Shown here: positions 52,339-62,430 of the stretch, in pieces
Layout of the letters: each line of letters begins with the position of its first letter
Numbering within the stretch: position 1 is the first letter of the stretch
NCBI GenBank assembly: GCA_902634455.1
Contig: CACPKQ010000001.1
Location: 1 to 64,000 of the forward strand
Reading direction: 5' to 3'
DNA from: an uncultured Pelagibacteraceae bacterium
GTDB lineage: Bacteria; Pseudomonadota; Alphaproteobacteria; Pelagibacterales; Pelagibacteraceae
Length of the DNA stretch: 64,000 bases
Translations under genes and position numbers: made by a program
Notes under the pieces: model-generated
The model's database searches: none
Told to the model about the DNA's origin: nothing
Seen by the model: the letters and a program-made list of their open reading frames with translations, nothing else

Positions 52339-52998
52339 TTAAATTACTCTTAGAAAATCAATATTTTTTTTAATGTCTCCATTATTTTCTTTAAATATTG
52401 TTGTTCCAGATACAAGAATATTTGCACCTGCTTCAATAACAGATTTATAATTTGTAAAATTAATTCCCCCATCAACTTCAATATCAAAATTTAATTTTTT
52501 TTCTGTTTTAATTTTATTTAACTCAACAATTTTACTTATTACTTCTGGTATAAATTTTTGACCACCAAATCCTGGAAAAACACTCATAATTAATACAAGG
52601 TCAATTTTATCAAGTTGATCTCGTATAACATTAATTCCGGTGTCAGGATTTAATGAAACACCAACTTTTTTTTTGAATTTTTTTATGTGATTTATAGAGT
52701 CTATTAAATTATCGGTGGATTCAGGATGAATTGTAATTATATCTGCCCCAGCATCTACATATGCACTAATATATTTATGTACGGGAGAAATCATTAAATG
52801 AACATCAAAAGGTATTTTAGTATGGCTTCTTAATGCTTTAATAACTGGAGGACCAATGGTTAAATTAGGGACAAAATGTCCATCCATTACATCGACATGA
52901 ATCATATCTGCCCCACCTTTTTCAAGTTTTTTTATTTCATTCCCTAACTGACTGAAATCTCCAGCTAGAATGGATGGTGATATCTTTATTTTTTTCAT
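52339..52998 (-). CDS. rpe: Ribulose-phosphate 3-epimerase
   Basis: ISPSILAGDFSQLGNEI, HVDVMDGHFVPNLTIGPPVI, VFPGFGGQKFIPEV, EVDGGIN. Confidence 0.97.
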   Translation of the reverse strand: MKKIKISPSILAGDFSQLGNEIKKLEKGGADMIHVDVMDGHFVPNLTIGPPVIKALRSHTKIPFDVHLMISPVHKYISAYVDAGADIITIHPESTDNLIDSINHIKKFKKKVGVSLNPDTGINVIRDQLDKIDLVLIMSVFPGFGGQKFIPEVISKIVELNKIKTEKKLNFDIEVDGGINFTNYKSVIEAGANILVSGTTIFKENNGDIKKNIDFLRVI

Positions 52999-53041
52999 TG
53001 ATTACTACATAACTAGTATCAATTTTTTATTTTTATTTGAA

Positions 53042-53380
53042 TTAATTTTTGCCGAAAAGTTTATATATTTCCCCTGCTATTTCGCTTTCTAGAGGAAAAG
53101 ATAGCATTCCCATTACAGAATATCCTAATAAATAAGGCATTAGATAGAATCTGAACATATAAAAAAACCAGGCTACATATAAAGGAACCAATGGTCCTAT
53201 AATAAAACTTGGGGTAATAAATTTAAATAATTTAATAATTGGATTTGTGTATTTTACAAAAACTCTCATGAAAAAAAACTCAGAGTCTTCTTTTTGAAAG
53301 ATATTCATTGCAGACCTGCCAATCAAAGTCCACATAATTACTCCGAGGATATAGTCAATTATTAAAATATAAAGAGGCAT
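53042..53380 (-). CDS. Small membrane protein, YggT-like features
   Basis: 112 aa; DYILGVIMWTLIGRSAMNIF..VFVKYTNPIIKLFKFITP; hydrophobic helices. Confidence 0.55.
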   Translation of the reverse strand: MPLYILIIDYILGVIMWTLIGRSAMNIFQKEDSEFFFMRVFVKYTNPIIKLFKFITPSFIIGPLVPLYVAWFFYMFRFYLMPYLLGYSVMGMLSFPLESEIAGEIYKLFGKN

Positions 53381-53391
53381 TTTAAATTAAA

Positions 53392-53412
53392 GGGGGCGAA
53401 AAATTCGCCCCC
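53392..53412 (-). terminator. Intrinsic terminator downstream of the symporter gene
   Basis: GGGGGCGAA-AAA-TTCGCCCCC perfect 9-bp stem followed by T-rich sequence on the minus strand. Confidence 0.85.
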
Positions 53413-53427
53413 AAAATTAAAATTTAT

Positions 53428-55263
53428 TTAGTGTTGTTTACCAAGAATAGATCTACCACTAGGTACACGAACTTCGTCTACCATTTTTTGAGTAGCACTA
53501 TTAGGCTCTTTAGTCATTAAGCTTACTACAACCATAACAACCAAACATACAGAAGCTCCAATAATACCAAATCTTAAGTGGTCAATACCTAACCATGCAG
53601 GGTTACCCATAAACTTTGGATATACATAAATTAGATATGCTGTTCCTGACGCTAGACCTGCAATCATTCCTGCAATTGCACCTTCTCTAGTTGCTCTCTT
53701 CCACCATACTCCAAGTATTAATGGGAAGAACAATCCAGACATCGCAAAATCGAATGCCCAAGCAACTGCCCCAAGGATACTAGTGATCCTCATTGAAGCA
53801 ATGTAAGCTCCGGCAGCACCGATTACTACTAAAAGTGCTCTTGCAACTAACAATCTTTTTCTTACGTCTGCTTTTGGATCAATGATTTTGTAATAAATAT
53901 CATGTGATAAAGCATTAGCGATCGCAAGAATTAGACCATCTGCAGTTGACATCGCAGCAGCCATACCTCCAGCAGCAACTAGTCCAGAAATAACATAAGG
54001 TAGTCCAGCAACTTCAGGAGTTGAAAGAACAACTACGTCACCTCTCATGAACCATTCATTTAATTGAAGAATACCATCTCCATTAAAGTCAGCAATGAAT
54101 GCTTGTTTTTGTGCAGTCCATGCTTGTACCCAATCAATTGCCATAACAGCAGATATATCTTTTCCAATAATACCCGAAGGTAAGCTTGGATCCATTAGAG
54201 ACAACTTAGATAATGTAGCTAGCATTGGTGCTGAAGTATAAAGTATTGCAATAAAGAACAATGACCATGCCACTGATTTTCTTGCAGCTCTAATACTTGG
54301 TGTTGTGAAATATCTCATTAGGATATGTGGTAAAGAAGCAGTTCCTACCATCATACATAGTGCTAATGAAATAAACTTCCAAGCAGCCATACCACCTTCA
54401 GGTACACCCGCGTGAGGTACCGAAATAGATTTTAATCCCCCTGGAACACCAGCAGCTTTAACATCTGCTGCAGCATTTTTAACTAAACCAAATTGTGCTT
54501 CTAGTTCTCCTATTTTTGCAACTTCATCTCCTAACATTAAATGAGGAAGTGGGTTACCCATTTTACTACCTATCCAGAAAATTGGAAGTAAGTATGCAAT
54601 GATCAATACGATGTACTGAGCAACTTGCGTCCAAGTAACTGCCCTCATACCACCTAACATTGAACAAAGTAATATACTTATTAATCCAACCCAGACTCCT
54701 AATTCAAATGGAATACTAAGAGCTCTAGCAGCAATAGTTCCTGTTGCGTTAATTTGTGCAGTCACATAAGTGAAAGATGCCAAAGAAAGAACACATACTG
54801 CGCAGAAACGTGCGAAGTTTCCACCGTATCTAGTTCCTATGAAATCTGGCACTGTGTAACAACCAAATTTTCTTAAGTATGGTGCTAGCAATGAAGCTAC
54901 CAATACATAACCCCCAGTCCATCCGACCAAGAAAGCCATATATGTGTAACCACCAAAGTAAATTCCACCTGCCATTGCAACGAATGATGCACCAGACATC
55001 CAGTCTGCTGCAGTTGCCATTCCGTTGAATACTGTTGGAACTTGTCTTCCAGCAACATAATAAGCGTCTACTTGTACAGTTCTAGATAGATATCCAATAA
55101 TTGCATATATACAAACTGTAAAAGCTACAAACAATATACCAATTGTTTTGGCAGTCATACCCGCTGACTCTGCAATAGCCATCAATATGATGAATATTAA
55201 AAAGCCTCCAGTATATGTTCCATAAATTTTTGGTAAATTGTCTACAAATTTTCCTTTAAACAT
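53428..55263 (-). CDS. Sodium:solute symporter (acetate/monocarboxylate type, DUF4212-associated)
   Basis: YYVAGRQVPTVFNGMATAADWMSGASFV; GFGCYTVPDFIGTRYGG-like segment; AAMSTADGLILAIANALSHDIYY. Confidence 0.92.
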   Translation of the reverse strand: MFKGKFVDNLPKIYGTYTGGFLIFIILMAIAESAGMTAKTIGILFVAFTVCIYAIIGYLSRTVQVDAYYVAGRQVPTVFNGMATAADWMSGASFVAMAGGIYFGGYTYMAFLVGWTGGYVLVASLLAPYLRKFGCYTVPDFIGTRYGGNFARFCAVCVLSLASFTYVTAQINATGTIAARALSIPFELGVWVGLISILLCSMLGGMRAVTWTQVAQYIVLIIAYLLPIFWIGSKMGNPLPHLMLGDEVAKIGELEAQFGLVKNAAADVKAAGVPGGLKSISVPHAGVPEGGMAAWKFISLALCMMVGTASLPHILMRYFTTPSIRAARKSVAWSLFFIAILYTSAPMLATLSKLSLMDPSLPSGIIGKDISAVMAIDWVQAWTAQKQAFIADFNGDGILQLNEWFMRGDVVVLSTPEVAGLPYVISGLVAAGGMAAAMSTADGLILAIANALSHDIYYKIIDPKADVRKRLLVARALLVVIGAAGAYIASMRITSILGAVAWAFDFAMSGLFFPLILGVWWKRATREGAIAGMIAGLASGTAYLIYVYPKFMGNPAWLGIDHLRFGIIGASVCLVVMVVVSLMTKEPNSATQKMVDEVRVPSGRSILGKQH

Positions 55264-55523
55264 TAATCGTCCTCCCCTCGTTCAGTGAAGCCGAACTCTT
55301 CATCAATTTTCTCTTGTTTATTTGCAAACCAAAAAATTAATACAACAAATATAACAATAGATCCTTGCGCGCACATGTAATACGCTAAAGGATATCCAAG
55401 AAAACTAGAATTATTCAAACTCGAACCAAACATGAAGATAAGATAACCGGCAATAAACCAAATAATTAATGTAAGTATCATTAATCCTTTAGTTTTTTCC
55501 CAGTGTTTAGCTTTGTTTGACAT
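55263..55523 (-). CDS. DUF4212 symporter small subunit
   Basis: 86 aa two-TM protein coupled upstream of the symporter; IWFIAGYLIFMFGSSLN..GYPLAYYMCAQGSIVIFVVLIFWFA. Confidence 0.88.
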   Translation of the reverse strand: MSNKAKHWEKTKGLMILTLIIWFIAGYLIFMFGSSLNNSSFLGYPLAYYMCAQGSIVIFVVLIFWFANKQEKIDEEFGFTERGEDD

Positions 55524-55613
55524 TTTTATCCTCCCTATAGGTTAAAAAATGAGACCATACTGATTTGATAGTGGATTGGAACCCTAAAAAAATGGCATGT
55601 TTAACAGGGTTTA

Positions 55614-56258
55614 TTGGTGTATAAAACTAAAATGGGTATAAAATATAGACTAAAGTTAAAAGATTTAAAGTTGGAGTATCTTATTGAATATTTCTCTCCA
55701 TTAATAAAATATCTCTCTCCTAAAAAAAAAATTAATAATTATTCAGATCTTAAAGAGTTTGTTAAAAAAAAATCTGCATGGGTTAGTCAAGAAACACTTT
55801 ATGGTTATCTTAAAACAAGAATGGGAGCAAAATATGTATTAATGTTTGAAGATGAAATTTTTTTAGGATCTATTAATAAAGCGAAGTGGAATATTTACGC
55901 TGTAGCACTTCAAGATTTAACTTTTTATTCAATTTCCTATTTAAAAAAAAATTTTGACCAACATAATACAGAGCAGGCAAAAGAAATATATTTTCAAATA
56001 TTAGATGAAGAACAAAAAAATGGAATGCCAAATGATATTTTGGACAAAGCAAAGAAAGAATTTGAAAATAGATATGAAAAAATTAATTGGATTGAACATT
56101 GTGACTCTTTGCCGTTTAATGAAAGTGCCTTGGCATTATATGAATGGTCACCTATTGCTGAAGAATTGAAAACTTTAGACAAAAAAATTGTTCTTAATTC
56201 AATTATATTAAAATGGGATAATATAGCAAAAGAGTTTAAAAATTTAATTAATTTTTAA
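55614..56258 (+). CDS. Conserved hypothetical protein (alphaproteobacterial, acs-adjacent)
   Basis: [45 protein letters not shown] at 55614 or ATG at 55632 as start. Confidence 0.6.
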   Translation: MVYKTKMGIKYRLKLKDLKLEYLIEYFSPLIKYLSPKKKINNYSDLKEFVKKKSAWVSQETLYGYLKTRMGAKYVLMFEDEIFLGSINKAKWNIYAVALQDLTFYSISYLKKNFDQHNTEQAKEIYFQILDEEQKNGMPNDILDKAKKEFENRYEKINWIEHCDSLPFNESALALYEWSPIAEELKTLDKKIVLNSIILKWDNIAKEFKNLINF

Positions 56259-58291
56259 ATATTTTTTCTATTATTGACTAAACTTTCAACAACACTAGGG
56301 TCAGCTAAAGTAGTTGTATCTCCTAATTGATCATGTTCATTTGCAGCAATTTTTCTTAAAATTCTTCTCATAATTTTTCCAGATCTAGTTTTTGGAAGTC
56401 CTGGAGAAAATTGAATAAAATCAGGCGTTGCTATGGGTCCTATTTGTCTTCTTACCCAATGTTTTAAATCTCTTTCCAATTCTCCGTTCGGTTCTTCACC
56501 AGCTATTAAAGTTACGTAACAATATAAACCATTACCTTTGATGTCATGTGGATAACCAACTACAGCAGCTTCAGCTACTTTTGGATGTGCAACAAAGGCA
56601 CTTTCTATTTCTGCTGTACCAAGGTTATGTCCTGAAACAATAATAACATCATCAACTCTTCCAGTTATCCAGTAGTATCCATCTTTGTCTCTTTTACATC
56701 CGTCTCCTGTAAAATATTTTCCATCAAATTGAGAAAAATAAGTTTCAATAAATCTATTATGATCACCATAGACGGTTCTCATTTGTCCAGGCCAAGATTG
56801 AGCTATACACAACCTTCCTTTTGCCTCTCCTTTTAAAACTTTTCCATCACTATCAACAATTACAGGCTTAATACCGTAAAATGGTTTTGTAGCAGATCCG
56901 GGTTTTAAATCTATAGCTCCAGTTTGTGGGCTAATTAAAATTCCACCAGTTTCTGTTTGCCACCAAGTATCTACAATTGGACATCTAGAGTCACCCACAA
57001 CTTTGTAATACCATTGCCATGCTTCAGGGTTAATAGGTTCACCAACTGTACCTAGCAATTTTAAAGACTTTCTTGAAGTTTTTTTAACAGGAGCATCTCC
57101 TTCTCTCATTAAAGCTCTAATAGCTGTTGGAGCTGTGTAAAAAATATTTACTTTGTATTTATCCACTATTTGCCACCATCTTGAAGTGTCAGGATAAGTT
57201 GGTATTCCTTCAAACATTATTGTAGTTGCTCCATTGGCCAATGGACCATAAATTATATAGCTATGACCTGTTATCCAACCTATGTCGGCTGAACAAAAAT
57301 AAATATCTTTAGGTTTGTAGTTAAAAATATACTGGTGTGTCATTGAAGCATAAACCATATATCCACCAGTTGTATGGAGGACACCCTTAGGTTTTCCAGT
57401 AGATCCAGAAGTATATAAAATAAACAAAGGATCTTCTGCATTCATTTCTTCAGGTTCACAAGTTGAAGATACTTTTTTGGTCATATCATGGTACCAAATA
57501 TCTCTATCTTCGTCCCAGTTTATATAATTACCAGTTCTTTTAACGACTATGCACTTTTTGATATTAGGACAATTTATTAAAGCTTCATCAGTTATAGATT
57601 TTAAAGGAATAGTTTTTCCTCCTCTAATACCTTCATCTGCAGTTACAACATAATCTGATTTACAATCATTTATTCTTCCTGCAATACTTTCTGATGAAAA
57701 ACCTCCAAAAATTATTGAATGGACAGCTCCAATTCTTGCACATGCAAGCATTGTATAAGCAAGCTCTGGTATCATAGTGAGATAAATTGTAACTCTATCT
57801 CCTCTTTTAACTCCAATTTCTTTTAGGCCGTTTGCAACTTTAGAAACTTCATTATGTAATTGTTTGTATGAAATTTTTTTTTGAATTTTTGGATCATCTC
57901 CTACCCAAATTATTGCAGTGTTATCTCCATTTTTTTTTAAATGTCTATCTATACAGTTTGCAGATGCATTTAATGTTCCATCATAAAACCATCTGATATG
58001 AACATCTGCCTTACTGTATTTTACATCTTTAATTTTTTTATAAGGTTTTATCCAATCAATTCTTTTTCCTTCTTTTTTCCAAAAACCTTCATTATCTTTT
58101 ATTGAGGATTTATATTTTTTTTCGTATTCAGATTTATTTACAATTGCTTTTTTAATCCATTCATTCCTAGTTTTATAAATTAGTTCTGTTTCAGATTTAT
58201 TTGATTTGATCTTTTTTTTAGAAGATTTATTTTTAATTCTTTTTCTTCTATTTTTGACTTTTTTTGATCTTTTTTTCTTTTTTTTTGCCAT
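56255..58291 (-). CDS. acsA: Acetyl-CoA synthetase with polybasic N-terminal extension
   Basis: [75 protein letters not shown]. Confidence 0.96.
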   Translation of the reverse strand: MAKKKKKRSKKVKNRRKRIKNKSSKKKIKSNKSETELIYKTRNEWIKKAIVNKSEYEKKYKSSIKDNEGFWKKEGKRIDWIKPYKKIKDVKYSKADVHIRWFYDGTLNASANCIDRHLKKNGDNTAIIWVGDDPKIQKKISYKQLHNEVSKVANGLKEIGVKRGDRVTIYLTMIPELAYTMLACARIGAVHSIIFGGFSSESIAGRINDCKSDYVVTADEGIRGGKTIPLKSITDEALINCPNIKKCIVVKRTGNYINWDEDRDIWYHDMTKKVSSTCEPEEMNAEDPLFILYTSGSTGKPKGVLHTTGGYMVYASMTHQYIFNYKPKDIYFCSADIGWITGHSYIIYGPLANGATTIMFEGIPTYPDTSRWWQIVDKYKVNIFYTAPTAIRALMREGDAPVKKTSRKSLKLLGTVGEPINPEAWQWYYKVVGDSRCPIVDTWWQTETGGILISPQTGAIDLKPGSATKPFYGIKPVIVDSDGKVLKGEAKGRLCIAQSWPGQMRTVYGDHNRFIETYFSQFDGKYFTGDGCKRDKDGYYWITGRVDDVIIVSGHNLGTAEIESAFVAHPKVAEAAVVGYPHDIKGNGLYCYVTLIAGEEPNGELERDLKHWVRRQIGPIATPDFIQFSPGLPKTRSGKIMRRILRKIAANEHDQLGDTTTLADPSVVESLVNNRKNI

Positions 58292-58295
58292 TATT

Positions 58296-58712
58296 TTAAT
58301 TGATATTACCCATCTTCAAAATAATTTTCCAGCATTTAGTATCTATCGGCATTACAGATAATCTACTCTGTTTTATAAGTGGTAGGCCTTTAAGAGAAGC
58401 ATTTTTTTTAATATTTTCAAGTGTAACTGGATTGTTAAATTTTTTTTTAAATTTTACTTTTATAGCCACAAATCTATTTGTTTTGTCAGTAGGGTCTGTA
58501 AAAGCAGTTTTTATTACCTCTACAATTCCAACAATTTCTTTTCCAATGTTTGAATGATAAAAAAAACATAGATCACCCTTTTTCATTTTTTTTAAATTAT
58601 TCTTAGCTTGATAGTTTCTTACACCGTCCCAATCAGTTCCACTTGAACCAGCTTTTTGTTGTTGATCTATTGACCATACATTAGGTTCGGATTTTAATAA
58701 CCAGTACTTCAT
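58296..58712 (-). CDS. EVE-domain protein
   Basis: [48 protein letters not shown]. Confidence 0.92.
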   Translation of the reverse strand: MKYWLLKSEPNVWSIDQQQKAGSSGTDWDGVRNYQAKNNLKKMKKGDLCFFYHSNIGKEIVGIVEVIKTAFTDPTDKTNRFVAIKVKFKKKFNNPVTLENIKKNASLKGLPLIKQSRLSVMPIDTKCWKIILKMGNIN

Positions 58713-58719
58713 CTAATTA

Positions 58720-59784
58720 TTATTTACCTAAAACAATTTTTTTTGCAGCTTCGAATTGTTCTTTTGTTAAAGCTCCACTTTCGTAAAGCTCAGTTAATTC
58801 TTTTAATTGATCTACAATAGTTCCTTTATTTAAATTTTGATTTTTTAACTTATTTTTTTTTTCTTTTTTCTTTTTAAGTTCTAACTCTTTTTGTTTTTTA
58901 AGTTCTAGCTCTTTTTGTTTTTTAAGTTCTAGCTCTTTTTGTTTTTTTAACTTTAATGTCTTTGTTTTTAATTTTTCTTTTTCTATTTTTAATTTTTTTT
59001 CTTCTTCTAAAATTTTGTTTAAATTTGATACATCTAATAAATTTTTATCTTCATTAAGATTTTTTTTTAATTCTTCAAGTGTTATTTTTTCATCAAAACT
59101 TTCATAGTTTAAGGATAATTTTCTTTTTATTTTTATACCTTCTTCAAAATTTTTGTGTCTTTTAAGTGATAAATTTATCCAATTATTTATTAAATTTTTT
59201 TCATCTCCATTAAAAACTTCTGTATTTATCATAAACGATATCCAATAAGTAGAACCTGTACTTTTTGCGATTATATGATCACTTCTAAGCATTTTTTTTG
59301 GGATTTTAATATTATTTTTATTAAATAATGCTTTTAAATTTTTTCTCATTTCTGGAAAATCAGTATTGATATTTAAATCTACTTTTGAATCAAAAGATCT
59401 TACTACTAAACAATTAAATCCTCTTTCATTAACTTCAAAATAATAATATTCACTTTTATTTTTACATTCTCCACCCTTGTTTCCACTTTTTGCAATAGAT
59501 ACCATATAATCACGTATGTCACTTCCATATCGATCTGGTCTTTTTACTTCGAAAATTTCAAGAGTTTGAATTATTGTGTTATTGTTATCTAAAGCTCCAT
59601 AAGCTTCTATTCTTAAAGTTACACCCTGATCAGTCATTGAAGAATAATTTTTTAACCATTTGTATTTAGGATCTAATTCAATTTTATATTTATTAATCTT
59701 AACTTCATCTGCAATTGCTAATTTACCAAATAGTAAAATTGTTGATAAAATTAGTAAAAATTTGATATTTTTTTTTAATTTCAT
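58720..59784 (-). CDS. Secreted protein with KKQKELEL repeats and C-terminal SHOCT-like domain
   Basis: Signal peptide; QKELELKK repeats; IVDQLKELTELYESGALTKEQFEAAKKIVL. Confidence 0.75.
   Translation of the reverse strand: MKLKKNIKFLLILSTILLFGKLAIADEVKINKYKIELDPKYKWLKNYSSMTDQGVTLRIEAYGALDNNNTIIQTLEIFEVKRPDRYGSDIRDYMVSIAKSGNKGGECKNKSEYYYFEVNERGFNCLVVRSFDSKVDLNINTDFPEMRKNLKALFNKNNIKIPKKMLRSDHIIAKSTGSTYWISFMINTEVFNGDEKNLINNWINLSLKRHKNFEEGIKIKRKLSLNYESFDEKITLEELKKNLNEDKNLLDVSNLNKILEEEKKLKIEKEKLKTKTLKLKKQKELELKKQKELELKKQKELELKKKKEKKNKLKNQNLNKGTIVDQLKELTELYESGALTKEQFEAAKKIVLGK
58871..58942. repeat. Three tandem 24-bp in-frame units encoding (K)QKELELKK
   Basis: TTTTTAAGTTCTARCTCTTTTTGT x3, one variant base in the first copy. 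Confidence 0.9.
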
Positions 59785-59882
59785 ATAAGCTATTTTTTAT
59801 TGTTTTATTTATAAATAATTTAGCACAATTTAAAAAGACGTACTACACAATGTACTACACATTTATTAAATTAGTTGGATAA

Positions 59883-61892
59883 TTAGTTCATTAATTTTTT
59901 CACTACTGTAAATTGAATTTGATTTTCACGATTATTTTCGCTTGTCATTTCTTCATAGTAATCATAAGAAAATTTTATTTCCAAATTATCATATAAATCA
60001 GCTTCAAAACCGATATTTAATTTACAAAAACTAGTATTGTCATTTTTAATTTTATAAGAAGAAACAGAAGACGAAGTTGTATATGAGCTTTCAGCATCAG
60101 AAATATTAGCAATATTTCCTCCTGCTTCAAAATTCACAAATGGAATAAAAAAACCATCTTTAAAATCTATAACTTTACTAACGTTAGATCCAATTCCTAA
60201 AGTAGCTTGTTTTATATATTGTTTATTGTAATAAATTAATTCACTTGAACCTGTTTCTGTATAACTATCAAGCTGTGTAAAACCTAAATCAAATTTAGAA
60301 TATATAGAAATATTTTTTTTCAAATTTTTTTTAGGTTTTTTTGTATATTTAAAACTACTAAATATTTGCTTGCCATCTCTGGAACCATTATTAAATGAAC
60401 TTGAAACTTTTCTATCTATATCAAATTCAATTTTTCCTAATCCAATTAAAAAGTCTATCCATTCCTTTTCATCCAACATCATACTTGCGTATGAAGCAAT
60501 ATTGAAAGAATTTGCATCTACATATGCTTTATCACTTCCAATTTCAGAGTCCCTAGAAATTAAAGTTAGAGCTAATCCTAGAGAATTATTTTTTTCTAAT
60601 TTTGAATCAACTCCAATAGTTAAACTGTTACTGTTATATATGTCTTCATTTAATATATCATTGCTAAGTTTAATTTTTCCATTTCCAATGCTTCCCTTGG
60701 TCCAAATAGCAAAATTATTAAATAAATTTTTGTTTTTGTTAAAAAAGTAAGAATTCAAATTATTTAAAATTTGTTTTTTTTTTTCACTTTCGATATTAAG
60801 GGCAAGTTTTATGTTTTGATTAGAAATATTTTTATCCAAATTTCTAGTAAATTGCATCCTATCTTGAATATTGCTTATTGATTGTCTTATTAAATAACTA
60901 GATGTTATTGTTTGACTTCTAATTATTGCCTTTGTACTAGAATCTAGAGAAGTACTACTAGTTAAGGTTATAGAAGCTGTAGCATATGAACTTGTACTAA
61001 GAGTGTCAGTATGATCGTATTCAATACAATAATGATCTGCTGCATCAAGTGCAGTGTTATTGGTATCATTCCACTTTCCTCTTTTGCCAACTTTATAGTA
61101 CATAACTACATAATCTTCAGCAGTATTGTTGGGTTCTCCACTATTCCAATTATTAAAATATTCACTCCCTGAAGTGGGGATACTTGTTCCTGCATCTGGC
61201 CCATCTCTCCAAGTATTTGTTTCTCCTGATGCAGCGTACCCACCTAACCACATTGATTGATGAGCATGAGCTCCAGGGGTAGTGTCATGATTAACAAATA
61301 AATCTTCAAGAAAATCATTTTCTGCCTGGCTGTTTACATTACAAAGATAGCCATCAAGACCATTATATGATGAAGCAAGAGCTTTTGCTCTAGCTCCGTT
61401 TGCACCCTCATAATTGTCATTTGTAGCATCAGAGACCACATTATAAAAATGCTCAGTTGATTTAGAATATTTTACACCACTTGCTGTCTCATAGGCTTTA
61501 ATAGTAATAGTTCCAGAATTACCCTTAAATCTTAAAGACTCAAGTGCTGAATTAATATTTGATTGAGTTCCTGAAAAACCTAATTCTGTTAGCGAGCCAC
61601 CATTACAATTGGTTGGTTCACTTTCACTTCTTTCATCCGAGGCAGCATATCCACAATATGAACTTATAGCTTTTAAACCCGAAGTAGTTGTTATTTTAAT
61701 ATTTCCTACAGAAGCCTCTATAATTACAAACGCATTTGTAAAACCACTTATGGCTGGTGTGGTTCCAGAATTTGAAACTTGAATCCAATCTGATGCATCA
61801 GTAGTAAAAGTAGATGGAAGCGTAACATTTGCTGAAAATGTTTTACTAAAGTAAAGAAAAAATAACAAAAAATATATAAATCTAAGCATCAC
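59883..61892 (-). CDS. Autotransporter-like outer-membrane protein with C-type-lectin-like passenger domain
   Basis: Signal peptide; YNGLDGYLCNVNSQAENDFL..SMWLGGYAASGETNTWRDGPDAG..YFNNWNSGEPNNTAEDYVVMYY..GKWND..HYCIEYD (CTLD); C-terminal ~270 aa beta-barrel pattern. Confidence 0.8.
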   Translation of the reverse strand: MMLRFIYFLLFFLYFSKTFSANVTLPSTFTTDASDWIQVSNSGTTPAISGFTNAFVIIEASVGNIKITTTSGLKAISSYCGYAASDERSESEPTNCNGGSLTELGFSGTQSNINSALESLRFKGNSGTITIKAYETASGVKYSKSTEHFYNVVSDATNDNYEGANGARAKALASSYNGLDGYLCNVNSQAENDFLEDLFVNHDTTPGAHAHQSMWLGGYAASGETNTWRDGPDAGTSIPTSGSEYFNNWNSGEPNNTAEDYVVMYYKVGKRGKWNDTNNTALDAADHYCIEYDHTDTLSTSSYATASITLTSSTSLDSSTKAIIRSQTITSSYLIRQSISNIQDRMQFTRNLDKNISNQNIKLALNIESEKKKQILNNLNSYFFNKNKNLFNNFAIWTKGSIGNGKIKLSNDILNEDIYNSNSLTIGVDSKLEKNNSLGLALTLISRDSEIGSDKAYVDANSFNIASYASMMLDEKEWIDFLIGLGKIEFDIDRKVSSSFNNGSRDGKQIFSSFKYTKKPKKNLKKNISIYSKFDLGFTQLDSYTETGSSELIYYNKQYIKQATLGIGSNVSKVIDFKDGFFIPFVNFEAGGNIANISDAESSYTTSSSVSSYKIKNDNTSFCKLNIGFEADLYDNLEIKFSYDYYEEMTSENNRENQIQFTVVKKLMN

Positions 61893-61993
61893 ACTTTCTT
61901 TTTTTGGAAATTTAACTAAATTTTAATAAAATGTCAGTTAATATTCTTTGAGCACCTTGCAACAGAACGCCCCTTCCTAATTTTAAAGTTTTT

Positions 61994-62362
61994 TCATTTA
62001 AAATTTTTTTTCAGTTTATTAAATATAAAGGCATAAAAAATTATATTTATGACTATTAGGGCTATTCCTAGATATATTTGTAAATCTTTCGTAAGACTCG
62101 CCGGATAAACAATCGGCATTAAGTAGTTTTGAATAAAACCTTCAGAATATGTTGTTAGATTAGCTTTATGTAAAAACCAATTTTCAAGATAAGTCAGAGG
62201 ACATATGGAATTAGTTAATTCGATATAGGATCCCCAAATAAGAGCAGGAAAGTGGATAAAAATAATTTTTGTTGTAACAAAAAATAATAATGCACCAAAT
62301 ACAACAAAGAGAATAAAAGCAAAATGAACAATTAATGTTAAATTTGCAGCCAGCTCATACAT
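61994..62362 (-). CDS. DUF2784-family membrane protein
   Basis: LAANLTLIVHFAFILFVVFGALLFF..HFPALIWGSYIELTNSICPLTYLENWFLHKA..GFIQNYLMPIVYPASLT. Confidence 0.88.
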   Translation of the reverse strand: MYELAANLTLIVHFAFILFVVFGALLFFVTTKIIFIHFPALIWGSYIELTNSICPLTYLENWFLHKANLTTYSEGFIQNYLMPIVYPASLTKDLQIYLGIALIVINIIFYAFIFNKLKKNFK

Positions 62363-62430
62363 TTTTTACCTTTACTAAAAACTTCTGTATAATAATCGGA
62401 ATTATCAACTTTTGTTTTTTTATTTTTTCA

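Noticed and set aside
58871-58942. Possible CRISPR-like array
   Set aside because: Perfectly tandem, no spacers, in frame inside a CDS: a protein repeat.
61921-61993. Known riboswitch upstream of the lectin autotransporter
   Set aside because: Locally GC-richer, but no recognisable riboswitch core or strong stem; better explained as coding-like sequence.
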